In this document: piece by piece, positions 10,648-20,103 of the stretch
How the letters are laid out: the number at the start of each line of letters is the position of its first letter
Position numbering within the stretch: position 1 is the stretch's first letter
Notes under the pieces: model-generated
What the model was told of the DNA's origin: nothing
The model's input: only the letters and a program-made list of their open reading frames with translations
The model's database searches: none
From: Rothia nasimurium
GTDB lineage: Bacteria > Actinomycetota > Actinomycetes > Actinomycetales > Micrococcaceae
Reading direction: 5' to 3'
DNA: 64,000 nucleotides
NCBI RefSeq assembly: GCF_928392795.1
Contig: NZ_CAKMTJ010000001.1
Span: 310,001-374,000 of the forward strand
Made by a program: the position numbers and the translations under genes

Positions 10648-12120
<1,473 letters not shown>

Positions 12121-12122
12121 TC

Positions 12123-12380
12123 ATGGCACTGAAAGTTGAAGTCGTTTCCCGTGAACGAGTCGTGTGGGTTGGCGAAGCCAAGTACGTGCGCGCACGCACC
12201 GTCGATGGCGACCTGGGTATTATGCCAGGTCACATCCCCACCATGGCCCTTCTCGCTGAAGACGGTGAGCTTCTGATCGAGGCAACCAGCGGTGAGAAGA
12301 AGACCACCCGCCTGCACGAAGGTTTCTTGACTGTCTCTAACGATCGAGTCACCATCGCAGCGAAGCACGCACAGATCTAA
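12123..12380 (+). CDS. atpC: ATP synthase F1 subunit epsilon (short form)
   Basis: 85 residues, containing only the N-terminal beta-sandwich of epsilon (MALKVEVVSRERVVWVGEAKYV, GDLGIMPGHIPTMALL, HEGFLTVSNDRVTIAAKHAQI). The C-terminal two-helix domain that acts as the inhibitory arm in E. coli, and extends mycobacterial epsilon to ~121 residues, is absent because the frame stops right after the sandwich. Epsilon couples gamma to the c-ring. It ends the operon and a strong hairpin follows 24 bases later. Confidence 0.94.
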   Translation: MALKVEVVSRERVVWVGEAKYVRARTVDGDLGIMPGHIPTMALLAEDGELLIEATSGEKKTTRLHEGFLTVSNDRVTIAAKHAQI

Positions 12381-12404
12381 TCTCTGCTGCTCTACACCAA
12401 AACA

Positions 12405-12434
12405 CCGCCCTTCCCCAGACCTGGGGGAGGGCGG
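12405..12434. terminator. Terminator between atpC and nucS
   Basis: A 12-bp stem (12405-12416 with 12423-12434; CCGCCCTTCCCC against GGGGGAGGGCGG, one T-G pair) with a six-base loop. It lies between two converging genes and can serve both strands. The T-run after it is weak. Confidence 0.75.
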
Positions 12435-12481
12435 CGTCCTTGTTATGAACTAATATCTTGTTTCAAGAAAGAAGGAGCTGT

Positions 12482-13198
12482 TTAGAATAGACGGGATTCT
12501 ACGTCGTCCACTCCGCGCATAGCATCGTAGTCGAGAGAGACGCAGCGGATGCCGCGGTCTTCTGCCAGAGTGCGAGCCTGGGGCTTGATGCGCTGGGCTG
12601 CAAAGACACCCTGAACCGGAGCAAGCAGGGGATCGCGGTTGAGGAGCTCTAGGTAACGGGTGAGCTGTTCTACGCCGTCAATATCCCCTACGCGCTTGAG
12701 CTCAACAGCCACAGAGACACCACCGGCGTCCTTGGCCAAAATATCAACCGGACCGATAGCTGTGGGATACTCACGGCGCACCAGGCGGTAGCCAGCACCC
12801 AGTAGTTCAATCTGCTCGGCCAAAAGACGCTGGAGGTCGGCCTCAACTCCGTCCTTAATAAGCCCCGGGTCAATGCCCAGGTCGTGACTCAGTTCCCCGT
12901 GAGTGCCAAAGACGCGAATAACTAGCTTGTCGTCGGTCTTGGCGGCCTGAACCGTCCAAAGCTCGCTCACATCGGGGTCAAGCTCCTCTGCTATGGATGT
13001 TCCCTCGAACTCTTCACGAGGGGAAATATGCAGGCGGCAGGGTGGGCTCATCCAGTTCAGAGGCTTATAGGAGCCACCATCGGAGTGAATCAGCACAGAG
13101 CCGTCATTTTTGATCATGAGCAGGCGGGTAGCGCGGGGCAGATGGGCATTGAGACGGCCCATGTAGTCTACGGAACAATCAGCTATTACTAAACGCAC
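12482..13198 (-). CDS. nucS: Mismatch-specific endonuclease NucS/EndoMS
   Basis: 238 residues starting at GTG. The N-terminal DNA-binding half ([31 protein letters not shown]) and the C-terminal RecB-like nuclease half are both intact. The catalytic D-ExK residues are visible as Asp152 (GPVDILAKD), Glu166 and Lys168 (VAVELKR). NucS replaces MutS/MutL in most actinobacteria: it makes double-strand breaks at G-T, G-G and T-T mismatches and needs the beta clamp. It corresponds in position to Rv1321 downstream of the atp operon. A TAGAGT box six bases before the start codon suggests a leaderless mRNA. Confidence 0.95.
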   Translation of the reverse strand: MRLVIADCSVDYMGRLNAHLPRATRLLMIKNDGSVLIHSDGGSYKPLNWMSPPCRLHISPREEFEGTSIAEELDPDVSELWTVQAAKTDDKLVIRVFGTHGELSHDLGIDPGLIKDGVEADLQRLLAEQIELLGAGYRLVRREYPTAIGPVDILAKDAGGVSVAVELKRVGDIDGVEQLTRYLELLNRDPLLAPVQGVFAAQRIKPQARTLAEDRGIRCVSLDYDAMRGVDDVESRLF

Positions 13199-13204
13199 CG
13201 TACC

Positions 13205-13210
13205 ACTCTA
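13205..13210 (-). promoter_or_regulatory. -10 box of nucS (predicted leaderless)
   Basis: Reads TAGAGT on the minus strand, followed by six bases and then the GTG start of nucS. This spacing places the transcription start on the start codon. No convincing -35 box is visible. Confidence 0.55.
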
Positions 13211-13243
13211 ACAGGTGGCTTGGGTGGGCACAGCGGCCCGTGC

Positions 13244-13249
13244 AAGAAT
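13244..13249 (+). promoter_or_regulatory. -10 box of the small zinc-binding-like gene (predicted leaderless)
   Basis: AAGAAT six bases before ATG 13256, with a partial -35 (TTGGGT, 13220-13225) 18 bases upstream. It lies back to back with the nucS promoter. Confidence 0.4.
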
Positions 13250-13255
13250 AGGGGA

Positions 13256-13597
13256 ATGCCTCGTCGTTCTTCATCTAAGCCCCGCCGCCCCAACTCTAAC
13301 TCCGGGGCCGCCCCCAGCAAGTGGCAGAAAGCCCGCCCCGCTGGGCGCGATATTTCCCGTATCCTTGACCCTGCCCCGCGAGTGGAGCGGGCCCAAGACG
13401 GGGACTGGTATGTGCAGTACATCCCCTCTATCAATGCACTGAAAACCTATAAGTGCCCCGAATGTAAGCGGCCTATCCAGCCCGGGGTGGCGCACCTAGT
13501 GGTCTGGCAGCAGGACCACATGTTTGGTGCCCAGCGGGCTATCGAGGAACGCCGCCATTGGCACGAGCGGTGCTGGGCAACCCGTAGATTCTGGTAG
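13256..13597 (+). CDS. Conserved actinobacterial protein with zinc-ribbon-like cysteines
   Basis: 113 residues from ATG 13256; the frame opens 36 bases earlier but the -10 box and composition favour this start. The first ~45 residues are basic, rich in Ser/Pro/Arg and probably disordered. The C-terminal part holds YKCPECKRPIQPG, then HLVVW and RHWHERCW, giving a CxxC...HxxxC pattern that could bind one zinc. It resembles short actinobacterial proteins often labelled 'ATP/GTP-binding', although no nucleotide-binding motif is visible here. It diverges from nucS. Function unknown. Confidence 0.7.
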   Translation: MPRRSSSKPRRPNSNSGAAPSKWQKARPAGRDISRILDPAPRVERAQDGDWYVQYIPSINALKTYKCPECKRPIQPGVAHLVVWQQDHMFGAQRAIEERRHWHERCWATRRFW

Positions 13598-13643
13598 AAC
13601 CCGGCGGATTGCACCAGAACTAGGGCGTTAGAAGCGTAGAAAA

Positions 13644-13685
13644 ACCCGGTAGCGGCCACTGCTCAAAGGCAGAGCGCTACCGGGT
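13644..13685. terminator. Bidirectional terminator
   Basis: ACCCGGTAGCG (13644-13654) pairs perfectly with CGCTACCGGGT (13675-13685) around a 20-base loop. It lies between two converging genes and has A-run/weak T flanks. Confidence 0.65.
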
Positions 13686-13705
13686 CAAGGAAAGCGGATG
13701 GGTCG

Positions 13706-15010
13706 TTAGAGCTGGTCCTGGCGGGGCACGAGTACCTCGTTGACTAGTATCAGCAGGGACGCCGCCACGGGAATGGCGATGAGGGCACCGAGCACACCCC
13801 AAAGAGAGCCGCCGGCTACCACTGCGATAATGGCTACAGCACCGGGTACTGCCACAGCCCTGCTCATGATGCGGGGGGAGATGAAGTAGGCCTCAATTTG
13901 CAGGTAAATCAGGTAGGGGATAAGGAAGAAGAGGGCGGTCTGCCAGCTGTCGATGAGCGAGACAACCGAGACCAGGACGGCGGCGCTGACGCCACCGACC
14001 AGGGGAATGAAGGCCAGGAGCAGGACGAAGAGCATGAGCAGCTGGGCGAAGGGTACGCCCACGATCAGCATGATGATGGCGGCGCAGGTGGCGTTACAGA
14101 TAGCAACGAGAGCCTGGCCCATGACGTACTGGCCTACGGAGCTGGTGATTTTTTCGGTGAGGTAGCCGACTCGTTCACGCTTAGAGGCAGGGGCCAGGCG
14201 GATGAACCAGGCCTTAATAGTGGGTAGGGAGGCGAGCACGTAGATGGAGAGGAAGAGCACGATGATGGTGCCTGTGGTGACCTCTGCCAGAGTGGAGCCT
14301 GCATTCATGAGGGAGTTAAGAAATCCGCTGACCACTGACGTATCGGAGGTGAGCTGTGCAAAGAATTTTTCCACCTCAGCATCTACCGCTGAACGGATGT
14401 GATACTGCCGGTCCAGACCCGAGAAAAAGTCTGAGTTGAGGAAGTTCTCAAACTGCTGGGGGAAGCCGGTGATGAAGGAAACCGCCTGTCGGGCGATGAG
14501 GGGAATGATCCAAAAAATGAGGGCAGTAGCTGCCAGTGCGAAGAGAAGGAAAACAAGGGTGACGCCTGCTCCGCGTGGCAGGCCCCACTTCTCTAGTTTT
14601 CGCACGGCTGGGTCTAGCCCCAGGCCGATAAAGACTGCACCGGTGAGCCAGCCTGCTAGGGCACCAATGTTGAGGACAAAGTACATGCCCATCCAGGCAA
14701 GCCCCACACCTACAGCCAGCATAAATCCGAAGTAGATAGGGTTGCTGATGTAGCGGCCCTTGCCGGGGGCCAGCGCGTGGGTTTCTGGGGGAGCTGGGGG
14801 AGCGCCGTCCTTATTGTCTTTCAGATGGGCAGGTTCGTCGGGTAGCTGCAGCCGGTGACGGGGGCGGGCACCCGGGATAGCTTGTAGCGCGAACTTGTTA
14901 TTTTGCTCTTTTGTGCTGGTGCGTGGCTCAACGGGGGCGGACGTCTGCGCGTGCCTCCTGCGGGAGCTGAGGGAGCGCAGGATGCGGGATGGGGAAAATG
15001 ATGAGGACAT
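13706..15010 (-). CDS. AI-2E family transporter (PerM/YdiK type)
   Basis: 434 residues. About 90 N-terminal residues are basic and Pro-rich, then 8 membrane helices follow in the AI-2E/UPF0118 pattern: two near residues 95-150, a large soluble segment (~190-250), then TGTIIVLFLSIYVLASLP and the C-terminal block with FIPLVGGVSAAVL and AYFISPRIMSRAVAVPG. The latter is the family's most conserved part. Members have been linked to autoinducer export, Na+/H+ antiport and other roles; the substrate cannot be assigned. Confidence 0.82.
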   Translation of the reverse strand: MSSSFSPSRILRSLSSRRRHAQTSAPVEPRTSTKEQNNKFALQAIPGARPRHRLQLPDEPAHLKDNKDGAPPAPPETHALAPGKGRYISNPIYFGFMLAVGVGLAWMGMYFVLNIGALAGWLTGAVFIGLGLDPAVRKLEKWGLPRGAGVTLVFLLFALAATALIFWIIPLIARQAVSFITGFPQQFENFLNSDFFSGLDRQYHIRSAVDAEVEKFFAQLTSDTSVVSGFLNSLMNAGSTLAEVTTGTIIVLFLSIYVLASLPTIKAWFIRLAPASKRERVGYLTEKITSSVGQYVMGQALVAICNATCAAIIMLIVGVPFAQLLMLFVLLLAFIPLVGGVSAAVLVSVVSLIDSWQTALFFLIPYLIYLQIEAYFISPRIMSRAVAVPGAVAIIAVVAGGSLWGVLGALIAIPVAASLLILVNEVLVPRQDQL

Positions 15011-15158
15011 GCTGGCTACTCGGGTAGGGGTGTAGTTACTGTGTTCTACCTTATCGTGATTCTGCCCTGGGCTAGAACTAGGGCAGGGGTGCCCGCTTAC
15101 CGGCTGAGCTTTGGCACCATAGAGTGTAGAGATATTTGTCGTTGTGAAAGGAAGGCCA

Positions 15159-16076
15159 ATGGCCGGGATTGACGATCAGAACCTACCCGCTTCGGTACGA
15201 AATGCCCTGGACCTGGGGGCTGCTGAGTCGGCAGGTTCCAGCGCTGAGCCTGCTGAGGAGAGCTCCGCTGCCAGCTGGCGACTCGACGTGACCGATGTAG
15301 CCCAGTTCCAGCAGCTGGTGCAGGAGTCCAACCGGGGTGCAGTGATTTTTGCCCTGTGGGCGCCCCACTCACCGGCGTCAGTCCAGATGCTGGAGCAGGT
15401 CGAGGCCCTGGTGAACTCTGCCGGTGGCAACCTGCTGCTGGCCGCCGTCGATATCACCAAGACCCCCGAGATCGGGCAGGCCTTCCAGATTCAGGGTGTG
15501 CCTGCGGCCGTGGCTGTGCTTGCTGGCCGCCCGGCCCCGCTCTTTAACGGTCCCGTTGAGCCCCAGGCCCTGACCGAGGTGCTGGGCCAGGTGCTGCAGC
15601 TCGCCGCTCAGCAGGGCCTACCCGGTGGGTTCGAACCGGTATTGTCAGAGGCCGAGAAGCCCCTACCGCCCCTGCATAGGGAAGCTATTGAGGCTCTAGA
15701 TCGGGGCGATTACCAGGGAGCGGAAGCCGCCTATACACGCGCGCTCAACGAGAACCCGGGCGATACGGACGCTAAAATCGGCCTAGCCCAGGTGCACCTG
15801 CTTCACCGCGTCTCTACTTTAAACCTGGCGGAAGAACGCCAAAAAGCTGCCGCCGACGCTACCGACGTGCAGGCCCAGCTCAACGTTGCCGACCTAGATG
15901 TAGCTGGCGGGCATGTGGAAGACGCCTTCAACCGTCTTATCGCCCTCTTCAAGGCCGTGGATGCGGAGACTAAAACCACGGTGCGCGAACGCCTGCTGGA
16001 ACTGTTCGAGGTCGTAGGCTCAGCCGACCCTCGCGTCACAAAGGCCCGCTCAGCCCTGATGATGGCTCTTTTTTAA
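15159..16076 (+). CDS. Thioredoxin-like/TPR protein (CnoX/YbbN family) without redox cysteines
   Basis: 305 residues from ATG 15159 (MAGIDDQNLP), behind AAAGGAAGG. Residues ~45-150 form a thioredoxin fold, but the active site reads WAPHSPAS where thioredoxins have WCGPC, so it has no redox pair. Residues ~175-300 carry tetratricopeptide-like helices (GDYQGAEAAYTRALNENPGDTDAKIGLAQVHL). In E. coli CnoX this layout is a holdase that works with GroEL and DnaK. Its position after nucS matches Rv1324. The ABC exporter genes follow after 54 bases, apparently from their own promoter. Confidence 0.85.
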   Translation: MAGIDDQNLPASVRNALDLGAAESAGSSAEPAEESSAASWRLDVTDVAQFQQLVQESNRGAVIFALWAPHSPASVQMLEQVEALVNSAGGNLLLAAVDITKTPEIGQAFQIQGVPAAVAVLAGRPAPLFNGPVEPQALTEVLGQVLQLAAQQGLPGGFEPVLSEAEKPLPPLHREAIEALDRGDYQGAEAAYTRALNENPGDTDAKIGLAQVHLLHRVSTLNLAEERQKAAADATDVQAQLNVADLDVAGGHVEDAFNRLIALFKAVDAETKTTVRERLLELFEVVGSADPRVTKARSALMMALF

Positions 16077-16118
16077 GGAATCACCCTAGCGGGGGAGGGA
16101 AAGGCCCGTGATGCTAGC

Positions 16119-16124
16119 TACAGT
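16119..16124 (+). promoter_or_regulatory. -10 box of the ABC exporter genes (predicted leaderless)
   Basis: TACAGT followed by six bases (GGAGAT) and ATG 16131. The GGAG in that spacer is too close to the ATG to serve as a normal ribosome site, so a leaderless start is preferred. Confidence 0.5.
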
Positions 16125-16130
16125 GGAGAT

Positions 16131-17021
16131 ATGGCACACGAGAACCTTCCCCCGCAGAATGAACCTTACGACCAAACCCGCAACCGGCCTGTAGAGGCAC
16201 CCAGCAGCGGCTTGACTGAGCCGGTTTCAGCGCCGGTAGAAGCTGAAGTGGCAGAGGCCAGCAGGGGCAGCGCAGCCCTGGAGATCACCAACCTGGTGAA
16301 GGTCTTTGGCCAGCAGGCCGCGGTAGACGGAGTCAACCTCACCGTGCCCCGAGGCTCCTTCTACGGGCTGGTAGGACGCAACGGCGCAGGGAAGACCACC
16401 ACTCTCTCCATGGCAACGGGCCTGCTCAAGCCCACCGCCGGGCAGGTACTGGTGGGCGGTCTGGACGTCTGGGCCAACCCCCTAGATGCTAAACGCCGGG
16501 TGGGCGTGTTGCCTGACGGCGTCCGCCTCTTCGATAAGCTCACCGGCGAGCAGCTCCTCACCTACGCCGGCCGCCTGCACGGGCTCGATAAGGCAACCGT
16601 GGCTGAGCGAACCCGCGACCTGCTCACGGCTATGGACCTGACCGGGGCCGCCGGCCGCAAGGTCGCCGACTACTCAGCCGGTATGACTAAGAAAATAGCC
16701 CTGGCCTGCGCCATGATCCACGCACCCTCTCTGCTGGTGCTCGATGAGCCCTTTGAGGCGGTGGACCCGGTCTCTGCCTCGAACATCCAGGATATTCTCA
16801 AGGCCTATGTGGCAGGCGGTGGAACCGTCATTATCTCATCCCACGTCATGGACCTGGTTCAGCGCCTGTGCGACCACGTTGCCATTATGAACGCCGGCCG
16901 TATTTTGGCCTCTGGCACCGTGGAACAGGTTCGCGGCGGCGTATCGCTAGAAGAACGATTTGTTGAACTGGTGGGCGGACGCGTTGTATCGGAGGGAATC
17001 TCATGGTTGCAGTCCTCCTAA
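16131..17021 (+). CDS. ABC transporter ATP-binding protein
   Basis: 296 residues. The first ~45 residues are a polar, acidic extension. The nucleotide-binding domain follows, with Walker A GRNGAGKTTT, a Q-loop region near GVLPDGVRLFD, a degenerate signature YSAGMTKKIALACAMIHAP, Walker B LLVLDEPFEAVD and the H-loop IISSHVMD. The YSAGM signature in place of LSGGQ is common in the DrrA/CcmA-like export families. Its last 19 bases overlap the permease gene, so the two proteins are co-translated. Substrate unknown; a drug, lipid or peptide exporter is possible. Confidence 0.88.
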   Translation: MAHENLPPQNEPYDQTRNRPVEAPSSGLTEPVSAPVEAEVAEASRGSAALEITNLVKVFGQQAAVDGVNLTVPRGSFYGLVGRNGAGKTTTLSMATGLLKPTAGQVLVGGLDVWANPLDAKRRVGVLPDGVRLFDKLTGEQLLTYAGRLHGLDKATVAERTRDLLTAMDLTGAAGRKVADYSAGMTKKIALACAMIHAPSLLVLDEPFEAVDPVSASNIQDILKAYVAGGGTVIISSHVMDLVQRLCDHVAIMNAGRILASGTVEQVRGGVSLEERFVELVGGRVVSEGISWLQSS

Positions 17022-18622
17022 AACTTAAACTCGACCACTTCCTCGCTATCTTCCGTAACGGGAATGCCTGGGCTATCGTGGGCCTAGTCTTTGGCCTGCT
17101 CTACGGGCTCGGCGCCGTAGTGGTCGTGGCTGGTTTAGGTTTCACCCTGCAGAACCCTGCCGACTCCCTACTGATTCTGGGGGTGGCAGGTGGTCTGCTG
17201 ACCCTGGCCTGGTGGCTGATACCCCTGGTCGCAGCCGGTGCCGACCCCACCCTTGACCCGGAGCGCCTCGCACCTTACCCCATTACCGTCCGCCAGCTCA
17301 TGGGCGGCCAAGCCCTGGGGGCTCTGATTGGGGTGCCCGGTGTGCTGACGGTACTAGCCGTCCTGGCTCTGACGACCTCTAACTTCTACTCGCTAGTGGC
17401 TACCCTGGCTTTCATCCCGGCAGGTTTACTGGGCCTTGCCCTTGCCATTTTGGGCGGACGCCTGACTGCGGTAGCCTCTATACCCGTCCGCTCGCGACGC
17501 TCAGTGAGTAACGCCCTCACCCTTCTTGCCTTTGCGGCCCTGATTTTTGCCGGGCCCCTGATGCTGGCGACTATCACGGGCATTACCAGCAACACCGAGC
17601 AGCTCCGGCAGGTTCTCGGCTACCTGCAGTGGACCCCTGTAGCTTCAGCCTGGGCTATTGCCCCGCAGGTAGGAGCCGGTCGCTACGGCATCGCTCTAGC
17701 TCTCACCGCGCTCACCCTGGTCTACTGTGGCCTGGCCTGGTTCATCTGGCAGTTCTTTGCGGCTAAAACCATGGCCAGCGTGGGAGAATCCACCGGGGTG
17801 CAGGACGAAGGCAAAACCCTGGCCCAGGGTAACCTGGGGCTTCTCGGGCGCTTCCCGGCCACCGTGCGCGGGGCTATCGCCGCCCGTACCCTCGATATGA
17901 TGCTCCGGGATTCCCGGGCCAACCTCAACGTGCTCATGATGCCGCTCATGTATATCTTGATGGTTTTTATCTCGGGAAGCTTTATCGTCTCAGCGAACGG
18001 GGTAGAGGAAGAGATGACGAACCCTATGGCCTTCGTCATGGCGGTTGCCTTTATACCGGCTATGGCAGGCTACTCCCAGTCTGCCCTGGCTTCTTTTGAA
18101 GGTTCGGCCTTCTCCCTGCATGCCCTCTCACCCCTGCGCGGCATTGACGATAGGCTGGGGCGGGCCTACGGCATGATGATGCTCTACCTGCCCATGATTG
18201 TGCTGGGCACCCTGGCTTTTGCCCTCCTGACCGGTCATGCTGCCTGGGCTCTGCCCTTGCTGGTGAGCTCCCTGGGAACCTACTTTATCGCCAACGGCAT
18301 GGCCAACTACCTCGACACCGTCTTCAACGCACCCGTGGTACCACCGGGAACCAGCCCCTGGAAGACCCCGGAACAGCCAGACGGTATGGCTAAGACCATG
18401 GCCCGAGGTTTCCTGCTCTTCGTCCCCATGGCTCTCTCCCTGCCGTCTCTCATCGGTATGGGGGCCACGGCTATTACCGGTAGCTTGCTCTGGTTCTGGC
18501 TGGGTACCGTCGTCACTGCCCTGATTGGGGTAGCAGCCTTCTACCTGGGCGTCCGCGCCGGAGCGAAAAACTACGAACGGCACGTAGCAGACATGTACCA
18601 ACGAGTAGCCCGCTACAGCTAG
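17003..18622 (+). CDS. ABC transporter permease
   Basis: 539 residues with roughly 12 hydrophobic segments in two halves, joined by a soluble region near residues 265-300 (GESTGVQDEGKTLAQGN). No solute-binding or peptidase domain is present. It overlaps the ATPase gene upstream by 19 bases and is its obvious membrane partner. The segment GTYFIANGMANYLDTVFNAPVVPPGTSPWKTPEQPD is polar and distinctive but I do not recognise it. No substrate can be proposed from sequence. Confidence 0.82.
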   Translation: MVAVLLKLKLDHFLAIFRNGNAWAIVGLVFGLLYGLGAVVVVAGLGFTLQNPADSLLILGVAGGLLTLAWWLIPLVAAGADPTLDPERLAPYPITVRQLMGGQALGALIGVPGVLTVLAVLALTTSNFYSLVATLAFIPAGLLGLALAILGGRLTAVASIPVRSRRSVSNALTLLAFAALIFAGPLMLATITGITSNTEQLRQVLGYLQWTPVASAWAIAPQVGAGRYGIALALTALTLVYCGLAWFIWQFFAAKTMASVGESTGVQDEGKTLAQGNLGLLGRFPATVRGAIAARTLDMMLRDSRANLNVLMMPLMYILMVFISGSFIVSANGVEEEMTNPMAFVMAVAFIPAMAGYSQSALASFEGSAFSLHALSPLRGIDDRLGRAYGMMMLYLPMIVLGTLAFALLTGHAAWALPLLVSSLGTYFIANGMANYLDTVFNAPVVPPGTSPWKTPEQPDGMAKTMARGFLLFVPMALSLPSLIGMGATAITGSLLWFWLGTVVTALIGVAAFYLGVRAGAKNYERHVADMYQRVARYS

Positions 18623-18661
18623 CCCGCCCCTCAACCTGCTAGAAGCAGGTAACCCCACCAG

Positions 18662-18701
18662 CGGCGTCCGGCCCCTGCCCCACAGCAGGAGCCGGACGCC
18701 G
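18662..18701. terminator. Terminator after the ABC permease gene
   Basis: CGGCGTCCGGC (18662-18672) pairs with GCCGGACGCCG (18691-18701), with an inner CCTGC/GCAGG extension. The arms contain GGCGTCCG/CGGACGCC, a motif that recurs across this window. Confidence 0.7.
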
Positions 18702-18763
18702 TCTTGACGGGGGCACTACACTGGTAGACAAGACCAACTGCTTTGAGATAAAGGAGACCCGGC

Positions 18764-19051
18764 ATGTCATCAATTCCCGGCATCGAAGACCCCTTCCCCG
18801 AAACTGCCCACTCCGGCGGCACCGCCCTGTTAGAACGCGAAGAAGTCCAGAACGTCGAACCCGGCGACCACGAACGCTTCGCCCACTACGTGCGCAAAGA
18901 AAAAATCATGGAGTCCGCCCTCACCGGCAAGCCTGTGCGCGCCCTCTGCGGCAAAAAGTGGACCCCCGGCCGCGACCCCGAAAAGTTCCCCGTCTGCCCC
19001 GAATGCAAGGAAATCTACGAGGGCCTAGCCCCCGGTAACGACGAGAACTAA
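18764..19051 (+). CDS. DUF3039 protein
   Basis: 95 residues, start ATG 18764 with AAAGGAG seven bases upstream. It contains the DUF3039 core: HERFAHYVRKEKIMESALTGKPVRALCGKKWTPGRDPEKFPVCPECKEIYE. The ALCGKKW and CPECKEIY cysteines (three in all) probably bind a metal. The family is small, soluble and nearly confined to actinobacteria, with no known function. Confidence 0.85.
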   Translation: MSSIPGIEDPFPETAHSGGTALLEREEVQNVEPGDHERFAHYVRKEKIMESALTGKPVRALCGKKWTPGRDPEKFPVCPECKEIYEGLAPGNDEN

Positions 19052-19104
19052 AGAGCAAACATTACTCCCGTTCTTCAGAACCACCACTCAGGAAACACAT
19101 CTAC

Positions 19105-19989
19105 ATGACCTCTCCCCAAACCTCGCGCCGTACCCTGGCCACAGCCGGCCTTTGGGCAGCACCCATCGTCGCGTCCTCAGCCCTTGTGCCTGCCTATGCC
19201 GCTAGCACCAGCGTCATTACCCCTACTCTGACTGTACGCTGGGGGCTCTTCTCCCAGGTCGCTATCGAGGATGCCAGCGCCGGCTACAACACCAAGGTCG
19301 GCGTAGCCTCAACCTTCGGCGGTACCAGCAACACCAGCGGTGACGTGCAGTTTGACGACTCCACCGGCCTCATTACGGACGGCGCAACCGGCCTGGTTGC
19401 CAACGGTGAGGGTACCTTCACCCCCGGCGGTAGCCTGGGCGGCTTCAACTCCGGCACCTACGGCGGCACCGGCCTCTGGTTCTCCAGCCCCGAAGACACC
19501 ACCGGAGCACCCGTAGCGGGCACCGCCATCCTCGCCGCGGGAGCCTCCTTCCGCCTGGACTACGTGGTCACCTTCCCCGACGGCTGGGACCCCTTCCCCA
19601 TCGACAGCGCGCGTGACGGCGAAACCCGCCACCTGGTCAAGCAGAGCGGCGGCAGCGCCGTAACCGCCACCGGCGTCAACAGTGCCGAAATGACCGCAAC
19701 CTACGGAGCGCAGACAACCAACGGCCAGCAGCAGACCGTGAGCGTCACCTACACCACTAATGAGACCATCACCCTCACCTCCGACGGCTCAAGCACCTCA
19801 ACCCTGGCCCAGCTACTTCTCAGCCAGGCCCCGGTCTACTACGGGGACAACCCCGAAGCCGACTTCGAGGTCGTTCTGACCGTAGTCTCGGGCGCCATCG
19901 TTATCAACGCCACCGACGGCCGATCTGAGACCATCAACCTCGCCGGTCAGACCCTGACCAACCTGCTGCCTGCCCTGCCGGTAGCCTAG
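19105..19989 (+). CDS. Tat-exported protein of unknown function
   Basis: 294 residues. The N-terminus is a twin-arginine signal (TSRRTLATAG, hydrophobic stretch to about residue 30, likely cleavage after PAYA). The mature part is rich in Thr, Ser, Gly and beta-prone segments (FSQVAIEDASAGYNTKVG, GGFNSGTYGGTGLWFSS), lacks cysteine and has no catalytic motif I recognise. It looks like a beta-sandwich surface or secreted protein. Standing alone between a DUF3039 gene and a helicase, it has no informative neighbour; a strong terminator follows. Confidence 0.7.
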   Translation: MTSPQTSRRTLATAGLWAAPIVASSALVPAYAASTSVITPTLTVRWGLFSQVAIEDASAGYNTKVGVASTFGGTSNTSGDVQFDDSTGLITDGATGLVANGEGTFTPGGSLGGFNSGTYGGTGLWFSSPEDTTGAPVAGTAILAAGASFRLDYVVTFPDGWDPFPIDSARDGETRHLVKQSGGSAVTATGVNSAEMTATYGAQTTNGQQQTVSVTYTTNETITLTSDGSSTSTLAQLLLSQAPVYYGDNPEADFEVVLTVVSGAIVINATDGRSETINLAGQTLTNLLPALPVA

Positions 19990-20017
19990 TCAACCAGACT
20001 CATCGAGAGATGACTCA

Positions 20018-20045
20018 TAGCCCCATTCCCTCCCGAATGGGGCTA
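20018..20045 (+). terminator. Terminator after the Tat-exported protein gene
   Basis: TAGCCCCATT (20018-20027) pairs with AATGGGGCTA (20036-20045) and is followed by AACTTTTG. TAAACT at 20044-20049 overlaps its end and may be the -10 box of the helicase gene. Confidence 0.75.
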
Positions 20046-20103
20046 AACTTTTGTGGTGCCCAAAAACCTTGAGGGCAGCCACAGAGGGAAGGGAAGATAC
20101 GAG

